A stretch of DNA of 64,000 bases from Pseudochryseolinea flava (lineage in GTDB: Bacteria; Bacteroidota; Bacteroidia; Cytophagales; Cyclobacteriaceae), in the NCBI RefSeq assembly GCF_003286915.1, contig NZ_QMFY01000001.1, forward strand, positions 620,001 through 684,000. The letters are read 5' to 3'. Position numbers and translations under genes: made by a program. Shown here piece by piece: positions 17,142-26,001 of this stretch. The notes under the pieces were generated by a model that worked only from the letters and a program-made list of their open reading frames with translations, was not told the DNA's origin and did not search any database. How positions within the stretch are numbered: the first letter of the stretch is position 1; each line of letters opens with the position of its first letter.

Positions 17142-17174
17142 CAAAATTATGCCACACCCATAAAGGTAGGCAAA
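17142..17174 (-). promoter_or_regulatory. Predicted promoter of the DUF4783-DUF1648 unit
   Basis: Minus strand: TTTG (complement of 17171-17174), 21 bases, TAATTTTG (complement of 17142-17149). Both elements match the Bacteroidota consensus exactly. Confidence 0.6.
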
Positions 17175-17193
17175 ATAAATGTTGTTCCTTTTT

Positions 17194-17203
17194 GCAAACG
17201 TTT
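17194..17203. promoter_or_regulatory. LacI-type operator candidate (copy 2, partial palindrome)
   Basis: GCAAACGTTT, the first ten bases of the element repeated at 7448 and 33468; the right arm ends CC instead of GA. It lies in the divergent DUF4783/gpmI region, 20 bases upstream of the minus-strand -33 box. Confidence 0.35.
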
Positions 17204-17268
17204 CCATTAGGATGTAATATTTCCGATGACTCGGTAGATATCTGAGCCTCCGACGAGCAAATCATCGC

Positions 17269-17276
17269 TATATTTG
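17269..17276 (+). promoter_or_regulatory. -7 promoter element of gpmI
   Basis: TATATTTG matches the consensus exactly, 40 bases before the ATG. It is overlapped by a 14-base perfect palindrome (17273-17286). No TTTG is found at the -33 position. Confidence 0.45.
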
Positions 17277-17286
17277 CGGCCGCAAA
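17273..17286. repeat. Perfect 14-base palindrome overlapping the gpmI promoter
   Basis: TTTGCGGCCGCAAA is self-complementary and covers the 3' half of the gpmI -7 element and the predicted transcription start. This position suits an operator, but no cognate factor is identifiable. Confidence 0.5.
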
Positions 17287-17316
17287 CATAAACCGCAACT
17301 CAAAAAAGTCAATCTC

Positions 17317-18843
17317 ATGAATAAGAAAGTATTGCTGATGATCCTGGATGGATGGGGAATCGCTAAAAACAAAGCCGTTTCAGCTATAGATAAAGCTCAA
17401 ACACCATTTGTTAATTCTCTTTACACCAAATATTCGAACAGCAAACTTGAGGCTTCGGGGCTCGCCGTTGGTCTCCCGGCAGGGCAAATGGGTAACTCCG
17501 AAGTTGGGCACATGAATATCGGCGCCGGCCGTGTCGTGTATCAAGATCTTGTGCGCGTGAATAAGGCAATTGAAGACAAAGAGCTCGATCAAAATCCCGT
17601 GTTACTTGAAGCTTTCGCATACGCCAAGAAGAACAACAAAAATGTTCACTACATCGGACTTGTCTCTGATGGCGGGGTGCATGCGCATGTTGAGCACTTA
17701 AAAGGCCTCACCACCATTGCAGCCAACAACGGCGTAAAGAATCTTTTCATCCACGCCTTTACAGATGGGCGCGATACAGATCCGAAAGGCGGCCTTAACT
17801 ACATCGCCGACATTCTTAACCACTTGCCAAAATCAACTGGAAAGCTTGCGAGCATTATTGGGCGCTACTACGCGATGGATCGTGACAAACGTTGGGAACG
17901 CGTAAAGCTTGCGTACGACCTGTTGGTAAAAGGCGAAGGTACAAAAGCAACGGATGGGCTAGCTGCAATTCGTCAATCTTACGAAAGCAATGTAACGGAT
18001 GAGTTTATCAAACCGGTAGTGATTGTCGGCGCAGATCAGCAGCCGATTGGAACCATCAAAGAAGGCGACGTGGTCCTATGCTTTAACTTCAGAACCGATC
18101 GCGGTCGCGAAATCACAGAAGCATTAACGCAGCAGGATTTCCCAGAGCAACAAATGAAAAAGCTGCCACTTTACTATATCACGCTCACAAATTATGATGA
18201 CTCATTCAAAGATGTGAAAGTAATTTTCGACAAGGACAACCTTGACAAAACGTTGGGTGAAGTCGTCTCTGCAGCCGGCAAAAAACAAATACGCATCGCT
18301 GAAACAGAAAAGTATCCTCACGTGACTTTCTTTTTCTCCGGTGGAAGAGAAGAACCGTTCCCTGGCGAATCTCGCTTACTATGTCCATCGCCTAAAGTGG
18401 CAACATATGATCTCGCGCCAGAAATGAGTGCTAATGATATTAAAGACAAGATCATTCCAGAGTTGGAGAAAAAATCAGCGGATTTCATTTGCTTGAATTT
18501 TGCTAACCCTGATATGGTTGGCCACACCGGTGTATTTGAAGCTGCCGTGAAAGCTTGCGAAACAGTAGACAAGTGTACTGAACAAGTCGTGACCACAGCA
18601 TTGAAAAATGATTATTCCGTGATCGTGATCGCGGACCATGGCAATGCAGACATGATGATTAATGAAGATGGCTCGCCAAACACCGCACACACAACCAATC
18701 TCGTACCATGCATCCTTGTCGATAATAACTTCAAAGGCAAGATCAAGGACGGCAAACTTGGTGATCTCGCGCCAACGATATTGACGTTGATGGGTGTTGC
18801 AATCCCATCGCAAATGACAGGGAACGTATTGATCGAGCAATAG
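17317..18843 (+). CDS. gpmI: 2,3-bisphosphoglycerate-independent phosphoglycerate mutase
   Basis: A 508-residue cytoplasmic enzyme of glycolysis/gluconeogenesis interconverting 3- and 2-phosphoglycerate. It has the alkaline-phosphatase-fold metal residues: Asp in MILDGWG (~11), the catalytic Ser in GQMGNSEVGHMNIG (Ser61), and the metal-binding Asp/His cluster in IADHGNADMM and NTAHTTNLVP near the C-terminus. The phosphotransferase insert holds GGVHAHVEHL, AFTDGRDTDPKG and GRYYAMDRDKRWER. Its length is normal for the family. The lipoprotein gene follows after 14 bases. Confidence 0.97.
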   Translation: MNKKVLLMILDGWGIAKNKAVSAIDKAQTPFVNSLYTKYSNSKLEASGLAVGLPAGQMGNSEVGHMNIGAGRVVYQDLVRVNKAIEDKELDQNPVLLEAFAYAKKNNKNVHYIGLVSDGGVHAHVEHLKGLTTIAANNGVKNLFIHAFTDGRDTDPKGGLNYIADILNHLPKSTGKLASIIGRYYAMDRDKRWERVKLAYDLLVKGEGTKATDGLAAIRQSYESNVTDEFIKPVVIVGADQQPIGTIKEGDVVLCFNFRTDRGREITEALTQQDFPEQQMKKLPLYYITLTNYDDSFKDVKVIFDKDNLDKTLGEVVSAAGKKQIRIAETEKYPHVTFFFSGGREEPFPGESRLLCPSPKVATYDLAPEMSANDIKDKIIPELEKKSADFICLNFANPDMVGHTGVFEAAVKACETVDKCTEQVVTTALKNDYSVIVIADHGNADMMINEDGSPNTAHTTNLVPCILVDNNFKGKIKDGKLGDLAPTILTLMGVAIPSQMTGNVLIEQ

Positions 18844-18857
18844 CGATAGTCAACGAC

Positions 18858-19487
18858 ATGCTTTCAAGAACAAGACATCAGCCTAACAGTTCACCACTTC
18901 GTAGATACATTCTTGTGGTCGTGAGCGGTATGCTGATGTTTTCGTGCAACATAAAAAAAGATCGATCATCATCGGGATATTATCCGATAGACAGTCTTCT
19001 CAAAGCCCAGGCAAATGCACTTCATCGTCATAGGGCCGAGGTGAGTAAGACATCGTCTCTAAGTGATGTTAACGAAACAAATACCTTTCACCCAAAAGAC
19101 ATTGCATCGTGGGAAAAAGAACTTGCCGCGCTGATGGAAATCGACGCGATCAACAGGCCAACCTATAACGGTCTTTATCAGGTAGACAAAGGGCTTGCAG
19201 ACACGAGGAGCAATTTGAAGGTAGATGCATTCACCGCTCAGGGTGATCTTCCGGTACAATCACTACGGATATATTATCAGGACTCACCTGCAAAGGTTCG
19301 AAAAATCGAAGCGGTACTGAAGGAAGAAAATTCACTATACACCAGCAAGAAATTTTTTGAGTTGGAATTTCAAGACATCGACCGCCAAAATATTCTCACG
19401 GCATACACGGTGGAGGGCGAACAGAAGATGTACTTGAAAGACTCCGTTCATTACAAGATAGCGGTGGCAATTACATTAGCGAACTAA
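18858..19487 (+). CDS. Predicted lipoprotein of unknown function
   Basis: A 209-residue protein with a lipoprotein signal: basic N-terminus, hydrophobic stretch ILVVVSGMLMFSC, and lipidation Cys near residue 30. The mature part is mixed helix/strand, ends in strand-like sequence (LTAYTVEGEQKMYLKDSVHYKIAVAITLAN), and matches no family I recognise. It sits 14 bases after gpmI and 2 bases before an ABC exporter, so it is probably translated with both. A link to export across the envelope is possible from position only. Confidence 0.8.
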   Translation: MLSRTRHQPNSSPLRRYILVVVSGMLMFSCNIKKDRSSSGYYPIDSLLKAQANALHRHRAEVSKTSSLSDVNETNTFHPKDIASWEKELAALMEIDAINRPTYNGLYQVDKGLADTRSNLKVDAFTAQGDLPVQSLRIYYQDSPAKVRKIEAVLKEENSLYTSKKFFELEFQDIDRQNILTAYTVEGEQKMYLKDSVHYKIAVAITLAN

Positions 19488-19489
19488 CA

Positions 19490-21274
19490 ATGGCAAAGCG
19501 AAGCGGCAAGGAACCCTTGCGTGAAGAAGAGAAGCGGAAGTTGACGAAAGACAACCTAAGAAAACTTGCTGTGATTTTCAGATTCATGGCGCCTTATAGA
19601 TGGATCTTTGCTCTCGGGTTACTCGCGTTATTCTTATCATCATCCACACTACTCATTTTTCCAAGGCTGGCAGGCGAACTTGTTGACGTTGCCAATGGAA
19701 AATCGAATTATTTCACTTCAATCACGCAACTCGGATTGGCGTTGCTGCTGGTGCTCGTTGTACAGGGCATATTTTCTTTTGTTCGGGTATACACATTTGC
19801 CATTGTAACAGAGAAGGGGCTCGCGACACTTCGCAAAACGCTGTTTTCTAAATTGGTTTGGCTTCCATTAACATTCTATGATCAACGTCGTACCGGGGAA
19901 TTAATGAGTAGGATTTCATCTGACGTTACCGTACTGAACGATCTCTTTTCAATTACACTAGCAGAATTTTTTAGACAAATCGTAATGCTTATCGGAGGCA
20001 GTGTAATCATCGCTGTTCTCTCTCCAAAGCTTACCGTTTTCATGCTGCTGATATTTCCGATAATCGTTGTTCTCGGCATTGTGTTCGGAAAGTTTATTCG
20101 CAAAACATCAAGCAAAAGCCAGGACAAACTTGCCTCGGCGAACGTGATTGTCGAAGAATCACTGCAGTCTGTCACCGCCGTTAAATCATTTACGAACGAA
20201 CAATTTGAAATCGGGCGATATGTTAAGATGCTTGATGAAGCGGTTAAGGTATCGATCAGCTCCGCACGCTATCGCGCTATTTTTATTTCCTTCCTCATCA
20301 CGATTGTCATGGGCGGTATTGTTGCCATTGCATGTTACGGCGCATCCCTTGTACAAAGCGGTGATTTGAAATCAGGCCAACTCTTCTCGTTCGTCCTCTA
20401 CACGGCTATCATTGGAATTTCTGTTGCTGGTCTCGGCGACATCTTCGGTCAAATTCAAAAATCCATTGGCGCTTCTGAAAGAGTACTGGACATCCTTGAT
20501 GAAAACGATGAGCAATCGTCCCTGCAGCATATCCCGCTTGAAGGAAAGATCACTTTCAACAATGTATCGTTTATCTATCCAACACGACAAGACCATCCTG
20601 TCTTAAAAGAATTAAATTTCTCCATCAGCCCGGGTGAGAAAATTGCACTCGTTGGACCCAGTGGATCTGGTAAGTCAACGATCACAAATTTACTGATGCG
20701 CTTTTATCCGGTTCAACAAGGGCAAATCTTGGTGGATAATATTGCTATTCAGGAATACAATCTTTCCGGGTACCGTCAAAACATAGGTATCGTACCACAA
20801 GAGGTGTTGCTTTTTGGTGGTAGCATTGCAGAGAACATCGCCTACGGTAAACCTGACGCATCCATCGAACAGATTCGTGAAGCAGCGCGCAAAGCAAACG
20901 CGCTTGAATTCATCGAGAGTTTCCCAGATAAGTTTGAGACACTTGTCGGTGAACGTGGTGTAAAACTATCGGGAGGGCAGCGTCAACGGGTAGCGATCGC
21001 TCGCGCCATCTTAAAAGATCCGGCCATTCTTATTCTCGATGAAGCGACAAGTTCACTCGATGCTCAATCAGAAGTTCTGGTCCAGCAAGCACTCGAAAAA
21101 TTAATGGAAGGTCGTACGACGATCATCATTGCACATCGCCTCAGCACCATCAAGAAAGTAGACCGTATCTTTGTCATCAAGGAAGGCAGACTTGCTGAGA
21201 CAGGTTCGCATGCAGAACTCACGCAGGTAGAAGGCGGAATTTATAGTAACTTACTCAAACTACAGTTGCAATGA
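19490..21274 (+). CDS. ABC exporter half-transporter with fully canonical ATP site
   Basis: A 594-residue type I half-exporter with six membrane helices (~30-320). The nucleotide-binding domain has Walker A GPSGSGKST, signature LSGGQ, Walker B LILDEATSSLD and an H-loop in IIAHRLSTI. Unlike the two half-exporters at 2417 and 5600, every catalytic motif is intact, so a homodimer (MsbA-like or multidrug type) is expected. The stop overlaps the ATG of the Fur-family gene (ATGA), implying translational coupling. The pairing with a metal-type regulator and the preceding lipoprotein may mean metal-linked export, but the substrate is not readable. Confidence 0.94.
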   Translation: MAKRSGKEPLREEEKRKLTKDNLRKLAVIFRFMAPYRWIFALGLLALFLSSSTLLIFPRLAGELVDVANGKSNYFTSITQLGLALLLVLVVQGIFSFVRVYTFAIVTEKGLATLRKTLFSKLVWLPLTFYDQRRTGELMSRISSDVTVLNDLFSITLAEFFRQIVMLIGGSVIIAVLSPKLTVFMLLIFPIIVVLGIVFGKFIRKTSSKSQDKLASANVIVEESLQSVTAVKSFTNEQFEIGRYVKMLDEAVKVSISSARYRAIFISFLITIVMGGIVAIACYGASLVQSGDLKSGQLFSFVLYTAIIGISVAGLGDIFGQIQKSIGASERVLDILDENDEQSSLQHIPLEGKITFNNVSFIYPTRQDHPVLKELNFSISPGEKIALVGPSGSGKSTITNLLMRFYPVQQGQILVDNIAIQEYNLSGYRQNIGIVPQEVLLFGGSIAENIAYGKPDASIEQIREAARKANALEFIESFPDKFETLVGERGVKLSGGQRQRVAIARAILKDPAILILDEATSSLDAQSEVLVQQALEKLMEGRTTIIIAHRLSTIKKVDRIFVIKEGRLAETGSHAELTQVEGGIYSNLLKLQLQ

Positions 21275-21687
21275 ACCCATCGTCCGAGAGGCTGCTAAAA
21301 TCTTTCCGTTTAAGGCTAACACCAACACGGCAAGAAATTCTGCATCTTTTCTTGAAGCGCGACCACGCTTTGTCGCACGGCGATATCGAAAAAGAAATCA
21401 AGAATGACCTGGACCGTGTCACCGTTTACAGGACGTTGAAAACTTTTCTAGACAAGGGCCTCATTCATAAAGTTCTCGATGACGAAGGCGGGATAAAGTA
21501 TGCGCTTTGTACCGAAGCTTGTTCGTCTAAGGAACATCATCACAACCACGTCCACTTTAAATGCACACATTGTGGACAAACCCATTGCCTCGACACCGAA
21601 ATCCCTTCAATCAAGCTGCCCAAAGGATATCAGGCAGACGAAGTAAACATATTGATTCAAGGTATTTGTGAACGATGCTCGCGTTAA
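21271..21687 (+). CDS. Fur family transcriptional regulator
   Basis: A 138-residue regulator with a winged helix (~10-80; LTPTRQEILHLFLKRDHALSHGDIE, DRVTVYRTLKTFLDKGLIHKV). The dimer/metal domain contains HHHNHVHFKCTHCGQTHCLD and a terminal CERCS. The two CxxC pairs (CTHC, CERC) form the structural Zn site, and the His cluster suggests a regulatory metal site. Whether it senses Fe, Zn, Mn or peroxide is not decided by sequence alone. It overlaps the ABC exporter by 4 bases and is followed by TerC, an Mn/metal-linked protein. Confidence 0.92.
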   Translation: MNPSSERLLKSFRLRLTPTRQEILHLFLKRDHALSHGDIEKEIKNDLDRVTVYRTLKTFLDKGLIHKVLDDEGGIKYALCTEACSSKEHHHNHVHFKCTHCGQTHCLDTEIPSIKLPKGYQADEVNILIQGICERCSR

Positions 21688-21756
21688 ATATGAACGACTG
21701 CTTTACCGTATAAAAACCTAAAATAAATCGCTAATAGCCCCCTTTTGGGAATGAAA

Positions 21757-21764
21757 TATATTTG
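21757..21764 (+). promoter_or_regulatory. -7 promoter element upstream of TerC
   Basis: TATATTTG, an exact consensus match, about 85 bases before the TerC start. It implies a transcribed leader of roughly 80 bases. No matching -33 TTTG is seen. Confidence 0.45.
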
Positions 21765-21777
21765 TAGTTTTGGCATT

Positions 21778-21803
21778 CGCAGATTCCGAGAACTGCGTTT
21801 TTT
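21778..21803 (+). terminator. Terminator-like hairpin in the TerC leader
   Basis: A short stem CGCAG/CTGCG (21778-21782 with 21793-21797) followed immediately by six T. It lies between the predicted promoter and the coding region, so it could act as an attenuator. With only five base pairs the support is weak. Confidence 0.3.
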
Positions 21804-21847
21804 CGATGTTTTAAGGCTTTAATTTCAATTAACCCCGGTATTCTCCC

Positions 21848-22879
21848 TTGTCATCCGCACTTAACATACTCCTTTTCTCGCTATTCGAAGATTTGAGTAC
21901 AAAGGAGACTATTCTCTTTGGGATTTTTGGTTTCTTCATCCTGGTCTTCTTGGTGCTTGATTTAGGAATTTTGAACAAGCAAGCCCATGCGATTTCCACG
22001 AAGTCTGCATTGTATCAATCAATCTTTTGGGTCACCGTAAGCACGGTGTTTGGTGGCGTGATCTACTTCTATGGACCTTACGAACACCTCGAAGGAGGAG
22101 CAAAAGTTGTGTTGCAAGGTGCAGATGCCGCAGTACTCTATTTCTCAACTTACCTCACCGAGTACGCACTTTCAGTAGATAACATATTTGTAATACTTCT
22201 GATTTTAAAATATTTCCAAGTTAAGGATGAGTATTATCATAAGATCCTTTTCTGGGGAATCTTAGGGGCTATTGTATTCCGTGCAGTCTTCATTTTCGTT
22301 GGCGCATTGCTCATTCACCAATTCGAATGGCTGCTATATGCCTTTGGTGTATTCCTCATTTACTCCGGTGTTCGTATTTATTTCGAAGATGGAGATGAAA
22401 AAATCGAGCCTGAAAAAAATCCGATCATGCGTTTTTGTCGTCGGTACCTACCGCTGACAAAACAAGAGCATGGTGCAAATTTCATGGTAAGAGAGAACGG
22501 CAAAATTAGATTTACGCCATTGTTTCTCGTGATCGTTTTGATTGAAACAACGGATCTCCTATTTGCCGTTGACTCAATCCCTGCCGCTTTTGCAATCACC
22601 AAGAATCCATTCTTGATTTACACATCCAATATCTTTGCGGTGTTAGGGCTTCGAGCAATGTTCTTCTTGCTCGCAGGGATTATTGACAAGTTCTACCTTC
22701 TACAGAAAGGACTGTCTATCATTCTGTTCTTCATCGGCGCCAAGATGCTCCTCGAAATAGTCGACTACAAAGTAGACGTGTACATGTCGTTCGCCGTGAT
22801 CATCGCTACGCTCACGTTATCGATTATTCTATCGGTGCTAGTTCCTCGAAAAGGCGACCAGGAAGAAGAGGGCGCCTAA
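21848..22879 (+). CDS. TerC family integral membrane protein
   Basis: A 343-residue protein with about nine membrane helices and the TerC signatures FLVLDLGILNKQAH (N-terminal Asp), TEYALSVDNIFVILLILKYF, and IETTDLLFAVDSIPAAFAIT. The paired Asp residues inside helices are characteristic of the family. TerC proteins are linked to tellurite resistance and to Mn2+/Ca2+ export during metalation of exported proteins. The start is the TTG at 21848; no in-frame ATG precedes the first helix. The Fur-family gene lies upstream. Confidence 0.92.
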   Translation: MSSALNILLFSLFEDLSTKETILFGIFGFFILVFLVLDLGILNKQAHAISTKSALYQSIFWVTVSTVFGGVIYFYGPYEHLEGGAKVVLQGADAAVLYFSTYLTEYALSVDNIFVILLILKYFQVKDEYYHKILFWGILGAIVFRAVFIFVGALLIHQFEWLLYAFGVFLIYSGVRIYFEDGDEKIEPEKNPIMRFCRRYLPLTKQEHGANFMVRENGKIRFTPLFLVIVLIETTDLLFAVDSIPAAFAITKNPFLIYTSNIFAVLGLRAMFFLLAGIIDKFYLLQKGLSIILFFIGAKMLLEIVDYKVDVYMSFAVIIATLTLSIILSVLVPRKGDQEEEGA

Positions 22880-22973
22880 ATAATCGGCAGTATTCACATC
22901 CAAAGTTCGTAAAACGGAATTGCTGGCAGCCATCATAACATGGCAGCTTTTGTAATTCAAAATGTCGTTTCAA

Positions 22974-24245
22974 TTAATCAGGAACACCGTCTGCGAAAAG
23001 ATTCTTTGGTAGAATTTTAAGCAAGATGGGTAGTGTTAGAAACTTCTGCGGAAGCGCAATTATTACGAATGTCGGGATCGTTTTGAGTATGACGATAAGC
23101 TTCTCACGCATGGTTTCACGCTCCTCATTTGAGAGTTCGTTCGCGCGAGCTTTGCGCATGAGTTCAATCATTTCAGAATCACCTTGCATGGCCTTTACGA
23201 GGCGGCTTTTGTTACGCTCTGTGATTTTTGAAACACGCGCGATAAAATCATTGCTTACCTGATGATAGTCTTGCTTGTTTTGTAAATGCTCAAGCTGCAC
23301 CCAGTGCTCAAGGATAAACCCTTCAATGGCGAGCATGCTGTTCTCAAGATCTTCTTCCGTAAAACCAAGGTAGCCGCAGAAAGCCTTTAAATAATCGAGT
23401 TCAGATTGCTCGACCTTCTTATCTGCCCATAGGGTAAGGATCGCTATCTCAAGGAAGAATTTTTTTAGGATCCATGAGTTTTCAGAAGGGAGATTGATTT
23501 CTTCGACGGTGATTCCTTCTTCAAAAATGCGCTGCGCTTCCTTACGACGTTCACCGGAAAAGTCGGTGCTTTGAAGGAAGTAGTCAAACAATTTTTTCTC
23601 TTCAAAAGCAATTACTTTGTTCGCATGGGCAGCAGAGGCAATCACTTTCACAACCGAGAATCGCAGCTCTTCACGTTCATATCTAAAAAAGTCAGCAACA
23701 ATCTTGTCGGCGTTAGTGTGAATCCACTGACCAAAAATGAAAACGTCCAGAAATAAAAGTGTGTTATGGAAAAAATAAGTCCAGAAATTACCTTCATAAG
23801 AGCTCGTGTGTTCGATGCGCTTGTTCAGAATTATTTCCGCTACCTCCATCGGAGACTTTTTCTTTCCGAAGAGTGTCTTCGCTGGCGTGGCTAACTCTGG
23901 AAAGATATTGTTATAGAAATTGCCGATACTTTCAAGCGTTTTGGAAAATACGTTAGAAAGCTCGTCGACGTCACGGATGGGTTTATCATAAAATAAGAGC
24001 GAACTACTAATGAGACTTTCTGCCAACAGAATTTTCATTCTGTCTTTCTCGCTCCATTTTTCGTGCTCGGGTAGAGTAATGTCGCCTACGGACTGACCAT
24101 ACATTAACCCCGTGGGTTGAATGACGCGATAAAGCGATTGCTCCGGATGTGATCCTTTATGACCTTCTTCGGTCGTCAATTCTTGAAGTAAATCTTTCCT
24201 GAATTCGAGGTACTCTTTAAGCCAGCCTTTGTCGTGAGGTCTCAT
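22974..24245 (-). CDS. TerB-like / LETM1-like domain protein
   Basis: A 423-residue, mostly helical soluble protein. Residues ~265-310 (LEIAILTLWADKKVEQSELDYL...) show the TerB-type acidic helix repeat. The C-terminus (~385-420: LKTIPTFVIIALPQKFLTLPILLKILPKNLF) matches the conserved LETM1-like segment seen in mitochondrial LETM1 and bacterial relatives. The rest is unassigned. It is transcribed toward TerC on the opposite strand. A role in metal or ion homeostasis follows from domain type and neighbourhood only. Confidence 0.7.
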   Translation of the reverse strand: MRPHDKGWLKEYLEFRKDLLQELTTEEGHKGSHPEQSLYRVIQPTGLMYGQSVGDITLPEHEKWSEKDRMKILLAESLISSSLLFYDKPIRDVDELSNVFSKTLESIGNFYNNIFPELATPAKTLFGKKKSPMEVAEIILNKRIEHTSSYEGNFWTYFFHNTLLFLDVFIFGQWIHTNADKIVADFFRYEREELRFSVVKVIASAAHANKVIAFEEKKLFDYFLQSTDFSGERRKEAQRIFEEGITVEEINLPSENSWILKKFFLEIAILTLWADKKVEQSELDYLKAFCGYLGFTEEDLENSMLAIEGFILEHWVQLEHLQNKQDYHQVSNDFIARVSKITERNKSRLVKAMQGDSEMIELMRKARANELSNEERETMREKLIVILKTIPTFVIIALPQKFLTLPILLKILPKNLFADGVPD

Positions 24246-24303
24246 AGTCGCAGTTATGCAAAATGAAATTACAGAAATTTTACGCGATCTCTAAACCTTG
24301 AAA

Positions 24304-24816
24304 TCACAAAGCGCTTTGCCAACCTTTCGACTCGATGTTTTTGGCGGCAGATTCCACTTTACGCTGCAATGACTGCTTAAACTTATCGAGTTTTTTTCCA
24401 ACCTCTTTATCCGACGAACCGATAATTTGAGCGGCGAGTATACCGGCATTGCGCGCGCCATCTAGGGCTACCGTGGCAACGGGTACACCCGAAGGCATCT
24501 GCAAGATAGAGAGCACAGAATCCCAGCCATCGATCGAATTAGAAGATTTCACTGGAACGCCGATCACCGGTAACGACGTTAATGACGCCACCATACCCGG
24601 AAGGTGAGCTGCTCCGCCCGCACCAGCGACAATAGCTTTAATGCCGCGCTTTCTAGCGTTGGTAGCGTATTCTACCATTCGTAACGGCGTACGGTGCGCC
24701 GATACGATCGTTAACTCGTAACCGACACCCATTTCATCTAAAAACTCAGCAGCCTCTTTCATAACCCGAAGATCAGATTGACTACCCATGATAATACCCA
24801 CGACTGGTTTGCTCAT
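24304..24816 (-). CDS. purE: N5-carboxyaminoimidazole ribonucleotide mutase
   Basis: A 170-residue class I PurE, which converts N5-CAIR to CAIR in purine synthesis. Motifs are IIMGSQSDLRVM (substrate phosphate loop), SAHRTPLRM with the catalytic His (~45), GAGGAAHLPGMVASLT, and PVIGVPVKSS. It starts 1 base after the purK stop, so the two enzymes acting in sequence are co-translated. Confidence 0.96.
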   Translation of the reverse strand: MSKPVVGIIMGSQSDLRVMKEAAEFLDEMGVGYELTIVSAHRTPLRMVEYATNARKRGIKAIVAGAGGAAHLPGMVASLTSLPVIGVPVKSSNSIDGWDSVLSILQMPSGVPVATVALDGARNAGILAAQIIGSSDKEVGKKLDKFKQSLQRKVESAAKNIESKGWQSAL

Positions 24817-24817
24817 A

Positions 24818-25960
24818 TCAGCTAATTACTTTTAATGTTTTCTTCACTAACGCGACTTTCTCTTTCAACGAATTGATATCGCGATCTACGATCGTTACAT
24901 GTCCCATCTTTCGAAAAGGCTTCGTGAATTTCTTTCCGTAAAGATGCACGTGAACACCAGAAATAGCGATCACTTCTTCAAATCCTTCATAACGAGCAGC
25001 GCCTGCAAATCCATCTTCTCCCAACAAATTTACCATGGCGCCAGGAATGATCATCGCTGTATCTCCCAACGGCAAATTTAAAATTGCACGAAGATGTTGT
25101 TCATATTGTGACGTACCGTTTGCCTCAATTGTTTGGTGCCCGCTGTTGTGTGGTCGTGGTGCAATTTCATTCACCAGCACCTTTCCATCCTTCGTTACGA
25201 ACATTTCAACTGCAAGTAGTCCGACCATATTCAGTGACGCAATAATTTGGCGTGCGATCCGGTCCGCTTCTTCAGCGACATCAGGCGATATCTCTGCCGG
25301 TGCAAAAAGATACTCTACCAAATTGTGCACGGGATGAAAAACCATTTCTACTACAGGAAATGTCTTGATCTCTCCTTTCTCATTGCGCGCCACGATGACA
25401 GAAATTTCTTTCTCAAAATCAATCAACTTTTCGAGTAAGCTCGGCGCTTCAAAAGCCTTCGCAAGGTCGGCTGCTGTTCTCAGAATTTGAACACCCCGAC
25501 CATCATACCCTTCTTTGCCCAACTTATTTACTGCAGGAAGAAAGTTAGCATGGGCCTGCACCGCTGCAGCCGTATCGGTTAGAATAAAATCCGCCGTGGG
25601 AATATTTTGATCTTTGTAGAATTGCTTTTGAATGCGCTTGTCTTGTATAATTTCGATAACCTCTGGCTGCGGGAAAACTTTTTTGCCTTGCTTAACCAAT
25701 GCTTTCAACGCGGGTGTATTGACATTCTCTATTTCGATGGTGATGATATCGCAATCTTTTCCAAAGTTCATCACCGTGTCATAGTCGGTTAACTTTCCGT
25801 GGTGAAATTCTGTGATGCCAGCGCACGGAGCATTTTCATCTGGATCAAGAACCGTGAAAGGTATGTTAAAATCGATACCTGACTGAATTAACATGCGGCC
25901 CAATTGGCCTCCGCCAAGTATGCCCAGTTTAAAATTTTGCTGAAATGTAAGTGAAGCCAA
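24818..25960 (-). CDS. purK: N5-carboxyaminoimidazole ribonucleotide synthase
   Basis: A 380-residue ATP-grasp enzyme making N5-CAIR from AIR, bicarbonate and ATP, feeding PurE encoded next. It has the N-terminal GILGGGQLGRML motif, an ATP-binding core (PAVNKLGKEGYDGRGVQIL) and metal-binding residues in EMFVTKDGKVLVNEIAPRPHNSGH. The start is the TTG at 25960; the core begins ~12 residues later. A degenerate half of the LacI/PurR-type palindrome (GCAAACGC on the minus strand, 25991-25998) lies ~30 bases upstream. Confidence 0.96.
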   Translation of the reverse strand: MASLTFQQNFKLGILGGGQLGRMLIQSGIDFNIPFTVLDPDENAPCAGITEFHHGKLTDYDTVMNFGKDCDIITIEIENVNTPALKALVKQGKKVFPQPEVIEIIQDKRIQKQFYKDQNIPTADFILTDTAAAVQAHANFLPAVNKLGKEGYDGRGVQILRTAADLAKAFEAPSLLEKLIDFEKEISVIVARNEKGEIKTFPVVEMVFHPVHNLVEYLFAPAEISPDVAEEADRIARQIIASLNMVGLLAVEMFVTKDGKVLVNEIAPRPHNSGHQTIEANGTSQYEQHLRAILNLPLGDTAMIIPGAMVNLLGEDGFAGAARYEGFEEVIAISGVHVHLYGKKFTKPFRKMGHVTIVDRDINSLKEKVALVKKTLKVIS

Positions 25961-26001
25961 GTCGGTGAATTTTGCCCGAATTTATGAAAAGCGTTTGCAA
26001 C

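Noticed and set aside
22921-22955. Possible terminator GCCAT/ATGGC between TerC and the convergent TerB/LETM1-like gene
   Set aside because: Five pairs with an internal mismatch and only a four-T tail; too weak to list as a feature.
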